Shown: positions 17,073 through 27,481, numbered from the stretch's first letter. The stretch: DNA of 44,387 nucleotides from Paenibacillus whitsoniae (GCF_003955665.1 NZ_RXHU01000026.1:837-45223); one strand, 5' to 3'. The notes: generated by a model from the sequence alone, not told the origin. Numbers and translations: made by a program.

Positions 17073-17486
17073 ATGCAGACACTCCGGGACGATGCCGCCA
17101 TCATTTTATTCGACGGCCTTTGTAACTTTTGCAGCGGCGCCGTGCAATTCATCCTTCGCCGAGATCCGCGAGGCCTGTTTCGTTTTGCCTCCCTGCAATC
17201 GGATATTGGCCGTAGACTGCTGGAAGAGCACGGCCTGCCTGTCGATGGGCTGAACACCATCGTGCTGATCGAGGCCGGGCGCGCCTACACCCGATCCACA
17301 GCGGCGCTGCGGATTGCCAGACGCCTGCGCGGTGCTTGGCCTTTATGCTATGCGGCCATCCTGATCCCACCACCGCTTCGCAACCTGGGCTATGCGTACA
17401 TTGCGCGCAACCGCTATCGCTGGTTCGGCCAAGCCGAGCATTGCATGCTCCCCACCGCCTCGGACAGAGCGAGGTTTTTGGAGTAG
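17073..17486 (+). CDS. DCC-family thiol-disulfide oxidoreductase-like protein (DUF393)
   Basis: 137 residues from ATG 17073 with GGGAGGCGG upstream; the ATG at 17022 overlaps the promoter and has no ribosome site. The family signature FDGLCNFCSGAVQFIL (CxxC, Cys 17 and 20) is present, followed by DPRGLFRFASLQSDIGRRLL, STAALRIARRL and the ending RNRYRWFG. DCC proteins are thought to be thioredoxin-like redox proteins, though few have been tested. It is convergent with the dioxygenase-like gene, with only 2 bp between stops and no terminator visible there. Confidence 0.9.
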   Translation: MQTLRDDAAIILFDGLCNFCSGAVQFILRRDPRGLFRFASLQSDIGRRLLEEHGLPVDGLNTIVLIEAGRAYTRSTAALRIARRLRGAWPLCYAAILIPPPLRNLGYAYIARNRYRWFGQAEHCMLPTASDRARFLE

Positions 17487-17488
17487 GG

Positions 17489-18283
17489 CTATTTCTTCTC
17501 AAGCTTCATCCCGCCGAACATCCAGCAGCTCAAGCTGAGCGCCCCCAACTGAAAGCTGTGATGCAGCAGCTTCGCGCGCCGCGACGCTTCTCCCGCGCCC
17601 ATGGCAAGCAGCAGCGGCGCAAAATGCCCCGGCAGCGGCACCGCAGCCTCGACATATGGGGCTCTTTCGTCGTAGCGAAAGAGCGCGTCTACGTTCCACG
17701 TCTCCAGTTGCTCCGCCACCCATTCCTCGAAAGCCACCGCCCATTCCGGCGGCACGGGATTATTCTCATCGAGCTTCGCCAAGTTATACACCGTCCCCCC
17801 GCTTCCCACGATCAGCACCTCATGCTCCCGCAAAGGCCCCAATGCCGCACCGATCCGGTACTGCTCTTCCGCCGTAAGCCGCGGATTCACCGAGAGCATC
17901 ACCAAGGGAATGTTCGCATCCGGATACAGAATGGAGAGCGGCCCCCACGCGCAAAAGTCCACTCCCCGCTCATCGTCCGTCTCGCAGCCGATGCCTTCGT
18001 TTTCTAGCAGCTGCTTGATGTGCAAGCTCAGCGTAAGCTCACCCTTGGCCGGATACTGATGTAGCGCCAGAAAAGGGTCCGCCTCCGCCGCTCCGCCATG
18101 CAGGGTTACCGGCTCAATGGCGGTGGAGATTTTTTGCACCGAACTCTCCCAACCCGCGCTGAATAGTACAATCGCCTGGGGTTTCGGCAGGCTGCCCGAG
18201 AGCCTGAGCAGGAACGCCGTGAACCCGTCCTCCTGCGCCGCCAATCCCGGATGTCCATGCGAGATAAAAAATGTCGGCAGCAT
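17489..18283 (-). CDS. class III extradiol dioxygenase (DODA/LigB-type) homologue with altered active site
   Basis: 264 residues from ATG 18283 with AAAGGAGG upstream. The overall fold is clear: FFISHGHPGLA at the start, PQAIVLFSAGWESS, GVDFCAWGPLSILYPDANIP, LIVGSGGTVYNLAKLDENNP, VPLPGHFAPLLLAMGAG and the C-terminal GALSLSCWMFGG. Compared with E. coli YgiD and plant DODA as I recall them, the first metal His (SHGHP) and the His of GHFAPLL are kept, but SAHW is SAGW, DHG is DFC and the VVHN histidine is VYN. Three of five key histidines are therefore missing, so extradiol cleavage is doubtful; a changed reaction or a non-catalytic role is possible. The reading frame is intact, with no sign of decay. 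Confidence 0.85.
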   Translation of the reverse strand: MLPTFFISHGHPGLAAQEDGFTAFLLRLSGSLPKPQAIVLFSAGWESSVQKISTAIEPVTLHGGAAEADPFLALHQYPAKGELTLSLHIKQLLENEGIGCETDDERGVDFCAWGPLSILYPDANIPLVMLSVNPRLTAEEQYRIGAALGPLREHEVLIVGSGGTVYNLAKLDENNPVPPEWAVAFEEWVAEQLETWNVDALFRYDERAPYVEAAVPLPGHFAPLLLAMGAGEASRRAKLLHHSFQLGALSLSCWMFGGMKLEKK

Positions 18284-18480
18284 GCACACAACCTCCTTTC
18301 TAGCCTTCCAAGTCATGCCTAATTGTATATTTTCATTATTATCGTCTTTCGACCATTTTATTGCAGCGTGTATCGCTATTTGACCGATTTCCCCCAAAAA
18401 AACTGGTACACCCGCAAAAACAACCATGTCCACATTCGTCACCCACTATCCAAGGGGCAAGTCTCTTTGTTCAGCCCTAA

Positions 18481-18519
18481 CAAAAAGCCCATGAACCTAT
18501 TCGGCTCAAGGGCTTTTGC
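18481..18519 (-). terminator. intrinsic terminator of the giant surface protein gene
   Basis: On the minus strand AAAAGCCC pairs with GGGCTTTT, extended by TGAGCC/GGTTCA around GAATA, and ends in CTTTTTGTT. It begins 13 bp past the stop codon at 18532. Confidence 0.9.
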
Positions 18520-18531
18520 ATTCCATATATT

Positions 18532-21500
18532 TTAATGCGAGGGAACCACGTAAACACTGCCGTCCGCCAACACTTGTACAGTGCCTGAGGCCGACTCAAT
18601 TTCACGAAGTGCCCAGTTGTCTTGCGAAACATCCGGCCAGCTGGAAATCTTCCTATCTGCCGTTGGCCGATCGAACAAGCGGTTCAATACTTTCACGGCT
18701 TCTGCGCGGTTTAACTTGTTGTCAGGCAGGAATGTTCCGTCGTCATAGCCTTGCAGAATGCCTGCTTGTGAAGCTAGTCGAATCGCTTCGAAAGCCCAAT
18801 GTTCTTGCGTATCGCTGTAAGCGACGCTTGAGGAGCTTGCGGCTGCAGCAGCCTGAAGCATCCTAGCCGCAATGCTGGCCATCTCCCCGCGGGTTATCGC
18901 ATCGTCCGGACGGAACCCGGTGTCATCACCAAGCATCAAACCGGAACGTTGCACAGCCAGAATTGCTTCTTCCGCCCAATGCCCTTTAGGAACATCAAGA
19001 TACCCGCCAGCTTTGGTCTGGATGGCTTCCTTCTTCCCGCTGTTCGCGCCAATACGATTCAGAATCGTTGCCAATTCCGCACGTGTAATGGCATGGGTTG
19101 GACGGAACGTACCGTCCGGATAACCGGAGATATAAGGTTTAAGCGCTCCAGCCGCATTTTTCTGAATCACTGTAAACGTACTGAACTTATCAATGACGAT
19201 GGCAATACCAATTGGTGTGCCATCCGCATCATAGCGGATCTCTCCGCGTTGAAGCTCCTTTTCACCGTCGCTATGTTCAATGTACACAGCAAGACTATCC
19301 AGAAGCTGCTTGGCCGCTGCTGTATTTTGCGGCAGGCTCAAGCTCGTAAGCGGGAACACGATTTCCGTCTTGTATCCCGCATAGTTTGTTTCAATTTTGA
19401 CTGGTTGATTCAGGATGGAGACGGATTGTCCCCCACTTTCTTTCACAACAAGGTCAGCAGACAGTACACGTGATGTCACTTCACTGCGCTCGGCTTCAGC
19501 ACGAACCGGTACAATCCGGAAGTAAGCATCCTTGCCGTCTTTGCTCATTTGTTGCAGAGATGCAGACGAGATGGCGATCTGTGCATCAGGCAGTTGGATC
19601 TGCATCGACATGCCCCCGCCAGCAAGTAAACTTACAGAATCGGCATTTAAGCTTACTATCCGTTCATCTGCAGGATCGTCAGGCAAATCCGAGACATAGA
19701 TACGAGCAACATTGTCTTTATTCTGAGCAGCCTTTTCCAGAATCGTACGTGCATCAGAGGTCCCCACTCTCACCGTATCGAGAGATTTGCCATCTGTCGA
19801 TTTGGTCCGTTCGATGGCAGTTTGCAGCGTCCAACCGCCGGTCCCCCCAACAATCGTCGTTTGGCGAATATTGTTGTTGCTGCTTGATTCCTCTAGACGT
19901 TTTACATCAATAGAGTAGGTCTGCGAAGACTTGAGGTCAGCGGATTCTACGTTCACGATAATCGTATTCTCACCGAACGCCAGGGCAGCTGCAAAATTAC
20001 CGCCGCCTTTTTGAGTTCTTTTCTGTACGGTTACCGTTGCATTCGGATCATTAGGAATCGCCGTTATGTTCGTATACGAGCTCGTTGTTGTTGAAATCGT
20101 ACCATACTTCAGCTTATAAGGTGAAAAAGCGCCATCCAAGATCGTAGCTGCCTGCAAGCTGTCCAGCAAAGGCGGCTGTACCGGTGTTGTCTGCTTACGC
20201 AATATGTCAAGCGTATACGTGAGCACCGTACCATCTTGCGCCGTGACTTCAATGGCAAATGTTTGCGCATCCTTCGTAAACGGCAGCGATAGCATTCCAC
20301 CCGTTAAGCTCTGTTCATTGATGCGAATCGACGCACCGCTGTGCTCGGCAACGGGGAGAAGCTCCAACGTTTGAGCAGCAACAGGTACAATGACATCATA
20401 GTGCAGAACCGTTGGGCTAAAAGTGGATACCAGCTCCGCTCCATCCGTAGCAATTCCTAAGCTTTGCAGCTGCGCATTGCCGCTTGGCTCACGCACGACA
20501 ACGATTTGGTAATGTCTTGTTTCCGAACCGTCCGGAGAAGTTACAGCCACAGGAACCTGATTCTCGCCGACTTGCAGCTGAATCGCTCCGGAAGCCAGGC
20601 CGCTCTGCACGGATTGACCTTTCACTTGAATGCTTGAACCTGCCTTCCGTGCGTCTGGTGTTACCATCACGGACGCTACCTCGTTATCTACATAAACGGT
20701 ATATGTTTCTTCGACCCCTGTGAAAGCTTGGGCTGGAAGAGCAGCTCCCGTTGGCGAGGAAGTTGCGTCTTTCAGCTTCAAATTACTGAGTCCTGCTTCA
20801 TTAGAGCCTGTTCCATCGAGACTGAGGGCGTAGATTTTATCTCCCGCGCTAGCAGAATGGACTTTAATCGATACCGATTTTCCGGTCGCAGGTACAGTAA
20901 CATCCACAAAACCGCTGGCAGGAAGCGTCTGCCCATCGATCGTAACGACAGAAGAGGCGGCCATTGGGACGGCATAGACGCGAACCTTTTCCGACAGGGC
21001 TAAGGCTTGATAAACGGTTGTCCCAAATCGATAAGGCGTATTCATCGTTGCGTTGCTAACCGTCAGCGCCGCAAGATCGCTAGGCGTTGTCGGAATTGCA
21101 CCTGGCAGCCCACGGATAACTTCAAAGCCATACTTCGTTTGGTTACCAGCCAGGTCTGAAGCTGTCATCACGAACGATATACGATCCGTCTGCGCTCCCC
21201 ATTCCAAAGGTGCATAGTAATCAAACTTCCCTTTGTCATCGAGTGGAACCGTAATCCCATTCACAACAAGGTTGGCTCCCGCGTCTGTTTGACCGGTAAT
21301 GTAAATCCGGCTGTCTTCGGTCACCGTACCATTCAGTGAAATCGGATGGCCTTGCGCATCCGGTCCTCCGGAAGCGATCAGCATCGGTCCAGTGCGGTCG
21401 ATCACCAGCTTGCGGTACACTGAACTGCGGTCGCCGCGCTCGTTGACCCCTTCGATCAACAAGTTATATTCCCGCTCTTTTAATACAGCCGTTTGAAGAA

Positions 21501-24500
21501 GATCCTGCAAAACAAAAGTTGCAACTCCTCCAGCTGTTACTTGCTGGCTTTCAAACGTCTGCCCATTCACGGACAGCGTCACGTTGCCGTTTTGATTGGC
21601 GCCCACTTGCAAGGATGCTTGTTCGGCTGCCGTTACCAGCAGCATCCCTTCACTTCCATCATAGGCCGCATAGGCTTGTTCAGTGACAGGCAGCGCTCCA
21701 GCATCAACGGTTACTGCCAGCGTCGCCGGTTGCGGAACAGGCAGTTCTGTCGAGACAAGCTCAGACTGCGGGCTGAGCACGATCCGACCTTGCTCTTGCC
21801 CCATTGCAGAAACGGCAATGTGATACAACTTTCCAGGCGTTAAGCCGGAAATAACGGCATTTTGCTCATTCCCCGGTTGCGGCGCTATCTCCATCGTCGG
21901 AACAAGCACATGGCCCTCCGCACCTGCCCAGATTCGGTAAGCTGTAACCTCTCCGGCTATTGACGCAAAACGAAGTGAAATTTCTCCATTCCCCGTTGAA
22001 ACCACCTCAAGCTGCTCCGGTTTACTTAGAGAAACTGGCGCAGTCACTTCTACTGTGCCTTCGGCAATCGCATACACCGGCGCTTTGTCAGCTTGGGTAC
22101 CGGCTACGGACAGATAATAAGTGCCTGGCAGCAAGGACGCTGGAAGATCCACGATTTTGCTACCGGAAGCAGGCAGTCCGCTTTGGATCACTTCGCCAAT
22201 CTGTTGATCGGCACTGTCCGTTAGCATCATCGTGACCTGCGTATCCGGAGCTGCATGCTCGGCTGCCCATGTGACAGCAATCCGATTTTCCGCGCCAGCA
22301 ACGGAGGATACCGATGCCTTCATCGCGGCTTGCGGAATTAATTTTTGGATTTGCACATCGACTTTCGTCGCATTCTGGATCATCCATTTGCCTGCCGGTA
22401 CATTCAGGAGGGATACATAAAGCGTATCTTTACCGTCTGTCGCCGGGTTTGGCGTCGTGATCACGGTCGACTCCAGCGCAGTTCCGCCCGAGCTGCCGCT
22501 CGATACGCGGTCTGACGCCGGTTGCAAATAGGCATTGCCATCCGGTGCATCAAAGTTCAGCTTATACGGCATACCATCCGGTGCAGTAATCACAGTGTTG
22601 GCATTCCCGCCGCTGACCGTCAGCAGATAGTCACCTTTTTCAGCAATATCAAAGTATTTGCCATAACGACCTTCCATTGTAAGAGGCTTGATGGATTTGA
22701 ACTTTCTTGTGGACTTGTAGGCAACCACACTGGTATAACCGCTGCTTACAACTTTCCATTGTCCTTTCAGTTCAACACCGTCCAGCAAAATCGTCTTCTT
22801 CTGTTGCGACTCGTCATACAGGACATTCATACCCGGCATCATCGGGTCAGCCTGCAAAGCATAAAGATCCCCGTTCGGTGCATACAGCTTGGTACCCGCA
22901 TTCGCACCATAAATTTCAACAATGGCTTGACCGTTATCTGTCTTGGTCATATCAAAAACCGTAGGATAGGCCTGCTCCTGCATCCATTGCTGAACATCGC
23001 CAATCTTCGACTTCGACGGTACACTGCTGAGCGCCGCAGTTGGGCTCTTGCCCGCGCTGATCATCCACGTTCCGGCTTCGACTGCATCCAGCAAAATGTG
23101 CTGATTTCCGTCTGCATCGCGGAACGTATTCCAATCCGGGTCGCTTTGAGCCGCTTGGAGATGATAAGGCCGTCCGTCCGGCTTGTACACAATGACGTCG
23201 CCCTGCGATTCATTGACGGTGAGTACGTAGCTTCCACGCTCTTTCATCGTGAACGATGTCACCGAACGATCCGGCGTTGCCGCCCAAAGCGTGGCAACCT
23301 CACTAAGCTTCAGCGATTCATTGGCAAATAACAATTCGTTCACTTGGATGTGACTATTGCTGGCTGTCGTCAGGCTCCAATTCCCTGCAGACAACGGCAC
23401 GCGCATGTAGGTTTTCTGGCCGTCGGCATCATAAGTCAGTTCAGGGCGTATGATTTGTCCATAATCCTGCCCGGATGCCTTGGCTTTCAGAACCGCAGCA
23501 CGTTGATCTCCAGTTAGAACGATAAGCGCTGTGTAAGGTCGATCTACTTCAAAGGAAGTCGTCAACTCGCCGCTTGCCTTGGTTTCCGTGGTGAGTAACG
23601 GCGTTCGATCCACCGTTGTCAACTGCCCGTCCAGAGCGCGCGCCTTAGTATCAAGATGCATCGGCGCATCCGGCTGGAACGTCAAGCTCACCGGTTTTAA
23701 ATCAAAAACACGCTTAAGCGGATTTGCAGCAGCGATACGAACCTCGCCCCCCGAATCTTTCTTCAGGAGCAGTTCTTCCGCTAAGTCAAGCCATGGTTCG
23801 GCTGCATCCATAAAATCAGATACATTGTTCACGAAATCAAGGCCCTTCTCCCACCATGACTTCTTAGGCGGTTCTGCTTCCACTTCAAACAAAATCGTAT
23901 TGTTCTTAAACGTATATTTCAGGTTCGCGCCAATACCGTTATGTCGGAACGTGCCGACAATTCCGTTTTCATTCACGCTGAGCGTCACGTTACTGACGGT
24001 TGCTCCGCCGATACGCGGAATCCCTTTGGGCACATAAACCGTGCCTTTAATCACGCCGGCAAATCCTTTTTGATTAAATGAGTACGCCCCAAAAGCGCCT
24101 TTCAACACTTCGAACAGATTGATATCACCCTTCGAGGAAAAACCAGGGGAAGAAAACCCTTTAATTCCCGCTGTTGCCGGGTTCACGACCGCTTGCATCT
24201 CCATGTTCTTCACAGGCAGCCAGTAGTAATATTCCGTTCCACTCGCAGTAAAGCCGAAGTTAGAGAGATTGACATCAATCGAATCTGTACCGATCAGATT
24301 GAACTTGTAGTCGACCTGCGGGTGCTTTAATTCAGGGACAATCACATCATTCACAGATCCTGTCACGCTGAACGTCTGAGGAATTTGCGTTTTTTCCGCA
24401 AGTTTGTCCACGTTGCCGAACAAGTAGTTAACTTGCAGGCCTGTCGACGCAAGCTTCATCTTCCGATACATGCCGAAGCTTACACTGTCCAATCTTCCTT

Positions 24501-27180
24501 GTTTGGTCTTCATATAGAGATCGAAGCTGATGTTCGTATTCGGCAAGCTGCCTGTACCAGTAACACCAACATAAGGAATGCGGCTATCGACGACAAACTT
24601 CGTATCGTTAGCGTTGATCGGACCGATCTTGAAGCTATTCGTCATCGTAAAATTGCCTGTCAAATCAAACCGGTTATTGCGAAACTTCAGGTCATCCACC
24701 GGTACGGTTTGCTTGACTTTTTGCGTCCCTACTTGCAAGCCGATCTCCAGGTCGCCAGTTAGACGTAAGCCATCCTTTGTAAAAATGAGCGAGCTGGCTT
24801 TGACCGGCATATCCATATTCAAATAGTCCGTCGCTGCTGAATCGCTCAAGGCAATCGCGAAATGGTCTGAACTGATCGTGAACGGCCCGTCTTGAACCGT
24901 GTAGGATACATTTGGCCCTTGTGCCCCGCCGCTATTGATGTATAAGCGGCCATTGCCGGTGATGTTTGCTGGAACCTTCGTTTTGTCCACAACAAGGCTG
25001 GTACCTTTGAACATCACGGAATCATTGATCACGACCGGTTCGGCCGTGTCATTCAGAACGTAGACACCAGGAGCCGACGGGTCCTCCGTGAACGGTCCTT
25101 GCACGCCAAGACTATTCACTTCGTTGCTGGCCGACGAACTAGGCACATCGACTCTAGCGAAGTTTCGCGGCTTGTAGAAATCTAGTGCGGTTATCATCAG
25201 ACCTTCGTTAAATACATAATCGTTAAAATAGTCATGCTCCAGATGGACATCATATTTGCCAGGCGGAACATTCACTTTCTGACTATCCCAAGTTAGTTCC
25301 AATTGCCGGTCGCTTAAAATATTGTAATCCAGCGGATACTGTGTACCGTCTGCGCCTTGCAAGTAATAATGAATGTCGCTGAGCGGCTTACGCAGCAGAC
25401 TGCTAATCCCCGTGCCCACGGCAACCAATCGCGTCTTGTCTTTCACATGGAGAACCGAAGCCCCGACACGGTCGTAGACGACATCCGGTACTTTCACATT
25501 CTTCTTATCATCGTCTAGCTTGACTTCAACTGTGTCCGTATAGCCTGTGCCGATCACATTGACGGCATAACCACGGACTTGATAGAGTTGATGCCAGACG
25601 AGCCCTTTTAAAACAGTTGTGAAGGAGCTTTCTCCTTCTTTAATTGCCGTTGTATAAGGTAGTTTAATCCATTCACCCAGGTCACCCGTTTCTGAAACAG
25701 TGCGGTACTCGATGCCTCGTGAAGAAACGGTTCTCGTCCCGTCATCATAGACGTTAGTAATAACACTCACGGTATCATCCTTGAACTGAGGATCAAAAAA
25801 ATAAATAGGATCTACTGTAAACTTGACCCCCGGCGCTGACGGTGGTGTATAACCGTACACCCAGGTTTCAGCTCTGAGACCCGCAGCCTCAGTCGATACC
25901 ACAGAGCCGAAAACTCTATCCATGACATCAATTTCACTGCGGCTTCCGCCGAACATGACGAAATTTTTGCCATCAAAAGCCATGTTGGCATAACTTAAAG
26001 GAAAAGGTAGCTGATTGGGATACCCCTGGACTTCAAACACTCTTCCTGTGTCATCCTTATTGCTCTTGTACATCGTCTCCATTGTAACTTTGACCGGAGC
26101 CCTTTCCCAACCATTTCCCTTCCAACCATACGCCATACTCCCGAACGTAGGCGGATAAGTGGTCGTTGGCAGCTTCAGGTTTTTAACCAATACAAGATTG
26201 TTTTCGTGAACGTAGTCCCGCTCACCGCCAAAAAACACAACGCGTCGACCGTCGTACGCCATCGCTTGGCCCCAACGGCCGTAACCCTCCGGACCATTGG
26301 TCGATGTCCATGTCTGTGCCCCACGATCCCACTTCCACAATAAAGGGGAGCTGTCATCGTGCGTGATCGACTTGGTTATATTCGGATTCAAACCGGTGCT
26401 CGTATAGCTCTTCGTGATCGAGCCGGCATTACCGCCGTACAGCACAGCTGTCCAGCCGTCAAAAGCCATCTGCCCGCTGTAAGCAGCAGGAGGAGACTGC
26501 GCAGGATTGACTTGCGTCCATGTCTTTGCAGTTCCATCCCAAAGCCATGTATCCCCTAGCGGTGTCTCCGAGTTTCCGCTTCCCGTATAACCGCCGAACA
26601 AGACCAGTTGTTCGCCGTCAAAAGCAAGCTGTGCACCGCCTCGGGCTGACGGAGAATCAGAGAGCCCTGTTAGTTTCTCCCATTGCGCCGTCATGCCATC
26701 CCATAGCCAAGTATCCCCCAGCACACCGGACTGAGCGTCGCCTTCACCTCCGAATAAAAGAACTTTTTGACTTACTGCATCATAAGCCATAGCGGCCCCT
26801 TTTCTTTTGGAAGGAGCCGGGTTGCGATTCAGCATTTCCTGCCAAGTTTGCTGCTTGCCATCCCAGATCCAAGTATCATTGAAAAGTTCACTATTCCCCT
26901 GGCCTCCGAACATGACCACATTATCAGCTTGCTCGTCATAGACCATGGAAGAGGCTTGTCTGGCAGCAGGTGATAAATTATTGGTCACCCTTTTCCAGGT
27001 GTAATCTGTAATTTGGGTGGCGGTTTCATATGTATTCCGCTGCACTGTGGTGCTTCCAAATACGGAATTCCCACCTGCAGCTTGAGCCACACTCCCCCCA
27101 CCGTGTAAGAGAGGGATATACTGCAGTAACAGCGCAGCAATCAGTAGTCTGGCTAATCCGACTTTCCGACGTTTCTTCAA
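18532..27180 (-). CDS. giant SLH-anchored surface protein with Kelch, PPC-like, FN3 and cadherin-like domains
   Basis: 2882 residues. The start is TTG at 27180: AAGGGG lies 8 nt upstream and the product opens with a good signal peptide (KKRRKVGLARLLIAALLLQY, cleavage near AQAAG). A Kelch-type beta-propeller fills about 55-445, with repeats such as MVYDEQADNVVMFGGQG, MAYDAVSQKVLLFGGEG and LAFDGEQLVLFGGYTG, each followed by DTWLWDG. A beta-rich region (about 450-1290) and several PPC-like units (about 1310-1640, for example YLLTVSGGNANTVITAPDG) follow, then FN3 (about 1712-1812), four cadherin-like beta-sandwich domains (about 2033-2427) and three SLH domains (about 2677-2870; ITRAELATILNRIG, ITRGEMASIAARML, LNRAEAVKVLNRLF). 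There is no obvious catalytic domain. It is likely a cell-surface adhesin or glycan-binding scaffold attached to secondary wall polymer. It stands alone, with its own terminator. Confidence 0.92.
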   Translation of the reverse strand: MKKRRKVGLARLLIAALLLQYIPLLHGGGSVAQAAGGNSVFGSTTVQRNTYETATQITDYTWKRVTNNLSPAARQASSMVYDEQADNVVMFGGQGNSELFNDTWIWDGKQQTWQEMLNRNPAPSKRKGAAMAYDAVSQKVLLFGGEGDAQSGVLGDTWLWDGMTAQWEKLTGLSDSPSARGGAQLAFDGEQLVLFGGYTGSGNSETPLGDTWLWDGTAKTWTQVNPAQSPPAAYSGQMAFDGWTAVLYGGNAGSITKSYTSTGLNPNITKSITHDDSSPLLWKWDRGAQTWTSTNGPEGYGRWGQAMAYDGRRVVFFGGERDYVHENNLVLVKNLKLPTTTYPPTFGSMAYGWKGNGWERAPVKVTMETMYKSNKDDTGRVFEVQGYPNQLPFPLSYANMAFDGKNFVMFGGSRSEIDVMDRVFGSVVSTEAAGLRAETWVYGYTPPSAPGVKFTVDPIYFFDPQFKDDTVSVITNVYDDGTRTVSSRGIEYRTVSETGDLGEWIKLPYTTAIKEGESSFTTVLKGLVWHQLYQVRGYAVNVIGTGYTDTVEVKLDDDKKNVKVPDVVYDRVGASVLHVKDKTRLVAVGTGISSLLRKPLSDIHYYLQGADGTQYPLDYNILSDRQLELTWDSQKVNVPPGKYDVHLEHDYFNDYVFNEGLMITALDFYKPRNFARVDVPSSSASNEVNSLGVQGPFTEDPSAPGVYVLNDTAEPVVINDSVMFKGTSLVVDKTKVPANITGNGRLYINSGGAQGPNVSYTVQDGPFTISSDHFAIALSDSAATDYLNMDMPVKASSLIFTKDGLRLTGDLEIGLQVGTQKVKQTVPVDDLKFRNNRFDLTGNFTMTNSFKIGPINANDTKFVVDSRIPYVGVTGTGSLPNTNISFDLYMKTKQGRLDSVSFGMYRKMKLASTGLQVNYLFGNVDKLAEKTQIPQTFSVTGSVNDVIVPELKHPQVDYKFNLIGTDSIDVNLSNFGFTASGTEYYYWLPVKNMEMQAVVNPATAGIKGFSSPGFSSKGDINLFEVLKGAFGAYSFNQKGFAGVIKGTVYVPKGIPRIGGATVSNVTLSVNENGIVGTFRHNGIGANLKYTFKNNTILFEVEAEPPKKSWWEKGLDFVNNVSDFMDAAEPWLDLAEELLLKKDSGGEVRIAAANPLKRVFDLKPVSLTFQPDAPMHLDTKARALDGQLTTVDRTPLLTTETKASGELTTSFEVDRPYTALIVLTGDQRAAVLKAKASGQDYGQIIRPELTYDADGQKTYMRVPLSAGNWSLTTASNSHIQVNELLFANESLKLSEVATLWAATPDRSVTSFTMKERGSYVLTVNESQGDVIVYKPDGRPYHLQAAQSDPDWNTFRDADGNQHILLDAVEAGTWMISAGKSPTAALSSVPSKSKIGDVQQWMQEQAYPTVFDMTKTDNGQAIVEIYGANAGTKLYAPNGDLYALQADPMMPGMNVLYDESQQKKTILLDGVELKGQWKVVSSGYTSVVAYKSTRKFKSIKPLTMEGRYGKYFDIAEKGDYLLTVSGGNANTVITAPDGMPYKLNFDAPDGNAYLQPASDRVSSGSSGGTALESTVITTPNPATDGKDTLYVSLLNVPAGKWMIQNATKVDVQIQKLIPQAAMKASVSSVAGAENRIAVTWAAEHAAPDTQVTMMLTDSADQQIGEVIQSGLPASGSKIVDLPASLLPGTYYLSVAGTQADKAPVYAIAEGTVEVTAPVSLSKPEQLEVVSTGNGEISLRFASIAGEVTAYRIWAGAEGHVLVPTMEIAPQPGNEQNAVISGLTPGKLYHIAVSAMGQEQGRIVLSPQSELVSTELPVPQPATLAVTVDAGALPVTEQAYAAYDGSEGMLLVTAAEQASLQVGANQNGNVTLSVNGQTFESQQVTAGGVATFVLQDLLQTAVLKEREYNLLIEGVNERGDRSSVYRKLVIDRTGPMLIASGGPDAQGHPISLNGTVTEDSRIYITGQTDAGANLVVNGITVPLDDKGKFDYYAPLEWGAQTDRISFVMTASDLAGNQTKYGFEVIRGLPGAIPTTPSDLAALTVSNATMNTPYRFGTTVYQALALSEKVRVYAVPMAASSVVTIDGQTLPASGFVDVTVPATGKSVSIKVHSASAGDKIYALSLDGTGSNEAGLSNLKLKDATSSPTGAALPAQAFTGVEETYTVYVDNEVASVMVTPDARKAGSSIQVKGQSVQSGLASGAIQLQVGENQVPVAVTSPDGSETRHYQIVVVREPSGNAQLQSLGIATDGAELVSTFSPTVLHYDVIVPVAAQTLELLPVAEHSGASIRINEQSLTGGMLSLPFTKDAQTFAIEVTAQDGTVLTYTLDILRKQTTPVQPPLLDSLQAATILDGAFSPYKLKYGTISTTTSSYTNITAIPNDPNATVTVQKRTQKGGGNFAAALAFGENTIIVNVESADLKSSQTYSIDVKRLEESSSNNNIRQTTIVGGTGGWTLQTAIERTKSTDGKSLDTVRVGTSDARTILEKAAQNKDNVARIYVSDLPDDPADERIVSLNADSVSLLAGGGMSMQIQLPDAQIAISSASLQQMSKDGKDAYFRIVPVRAEAERSEVTSRVLSADLVVKESGGQSVSILNQPVKIETNYAGYKTEIVFPLTSLSLPQNTAAAKQLLDSLAVYIEHSDGEKELQRGEIRYDADGTPIGIAIVIDKFSTFTVIQKNAAGALKPYISGYPDGTFRPTHAITRAELATILNRIGANSGKKEAIQTKAGGYLDVPKGHWAEEAILAVQRSGLMLGDDTGFRPDDAITRGEMASIAARMLQAAAAASSSSVAYSDTQEHWAFEAIRLASQAGILQGYDDGTFLPDNKLNRAEAVKVLNRLFDRPTADRKISSWPDVSQDNWALREIESASGTVQVLADGSVYVVPSH

Positions 27181-27411
27181 CGATCATTCCCCTTTTCTTA
27201 GTTGTTCATCAATATCCTACAAAAGTAATGGAATTTTAGTTCTTAATACCTAATATTCATTTAGGATTATTGATGTAAATCCTCGTTCCTAGGTATTATC
27301 TCATATATATTTTAGAAAAGTATTAGTAAGGCCCATATATTTGTCGAAATAGCTCGTATATTGTTATATTTTGGAAACACCCAAATGCCCATAAACCCGA
27401 GGGGAACCTGC
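27181..27411. other. AT-rich upstream region of the giant surface protein gene
   Basis: The gap is much richer in A+T than its neighbours. It contains the inverted repeat AATACCTA (27245-27252) / TAGGTATT (27290-27297), whose ACCT...AGGT halves resemble the cstR operator but are 37 bp apart. A minus-strand TTTACA followed by TATTAG is a weak promoter candidate inside this region. No gene is seen. Confidence 0.4.
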
Positions 27412-27460
27412 TGAAAATAAAAAAAATCCTGCAATGTACATACACCAGACCCATTGCTCC
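27412..27460 (-). terminator. intrinsic terminator of the amidase gene
   Basis: On the minus strand GCAATG (27457-27452) pairs with CATTGC (27436-27431) around a 15-nt loop, followed after AGG by ATTTTTTTTATTTT. It lies about 70 bp past the amidase stop. Confidence 0.7.
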
Positions 27461-27481
27461 TCTTTTTTAAGGAGGGACAAC

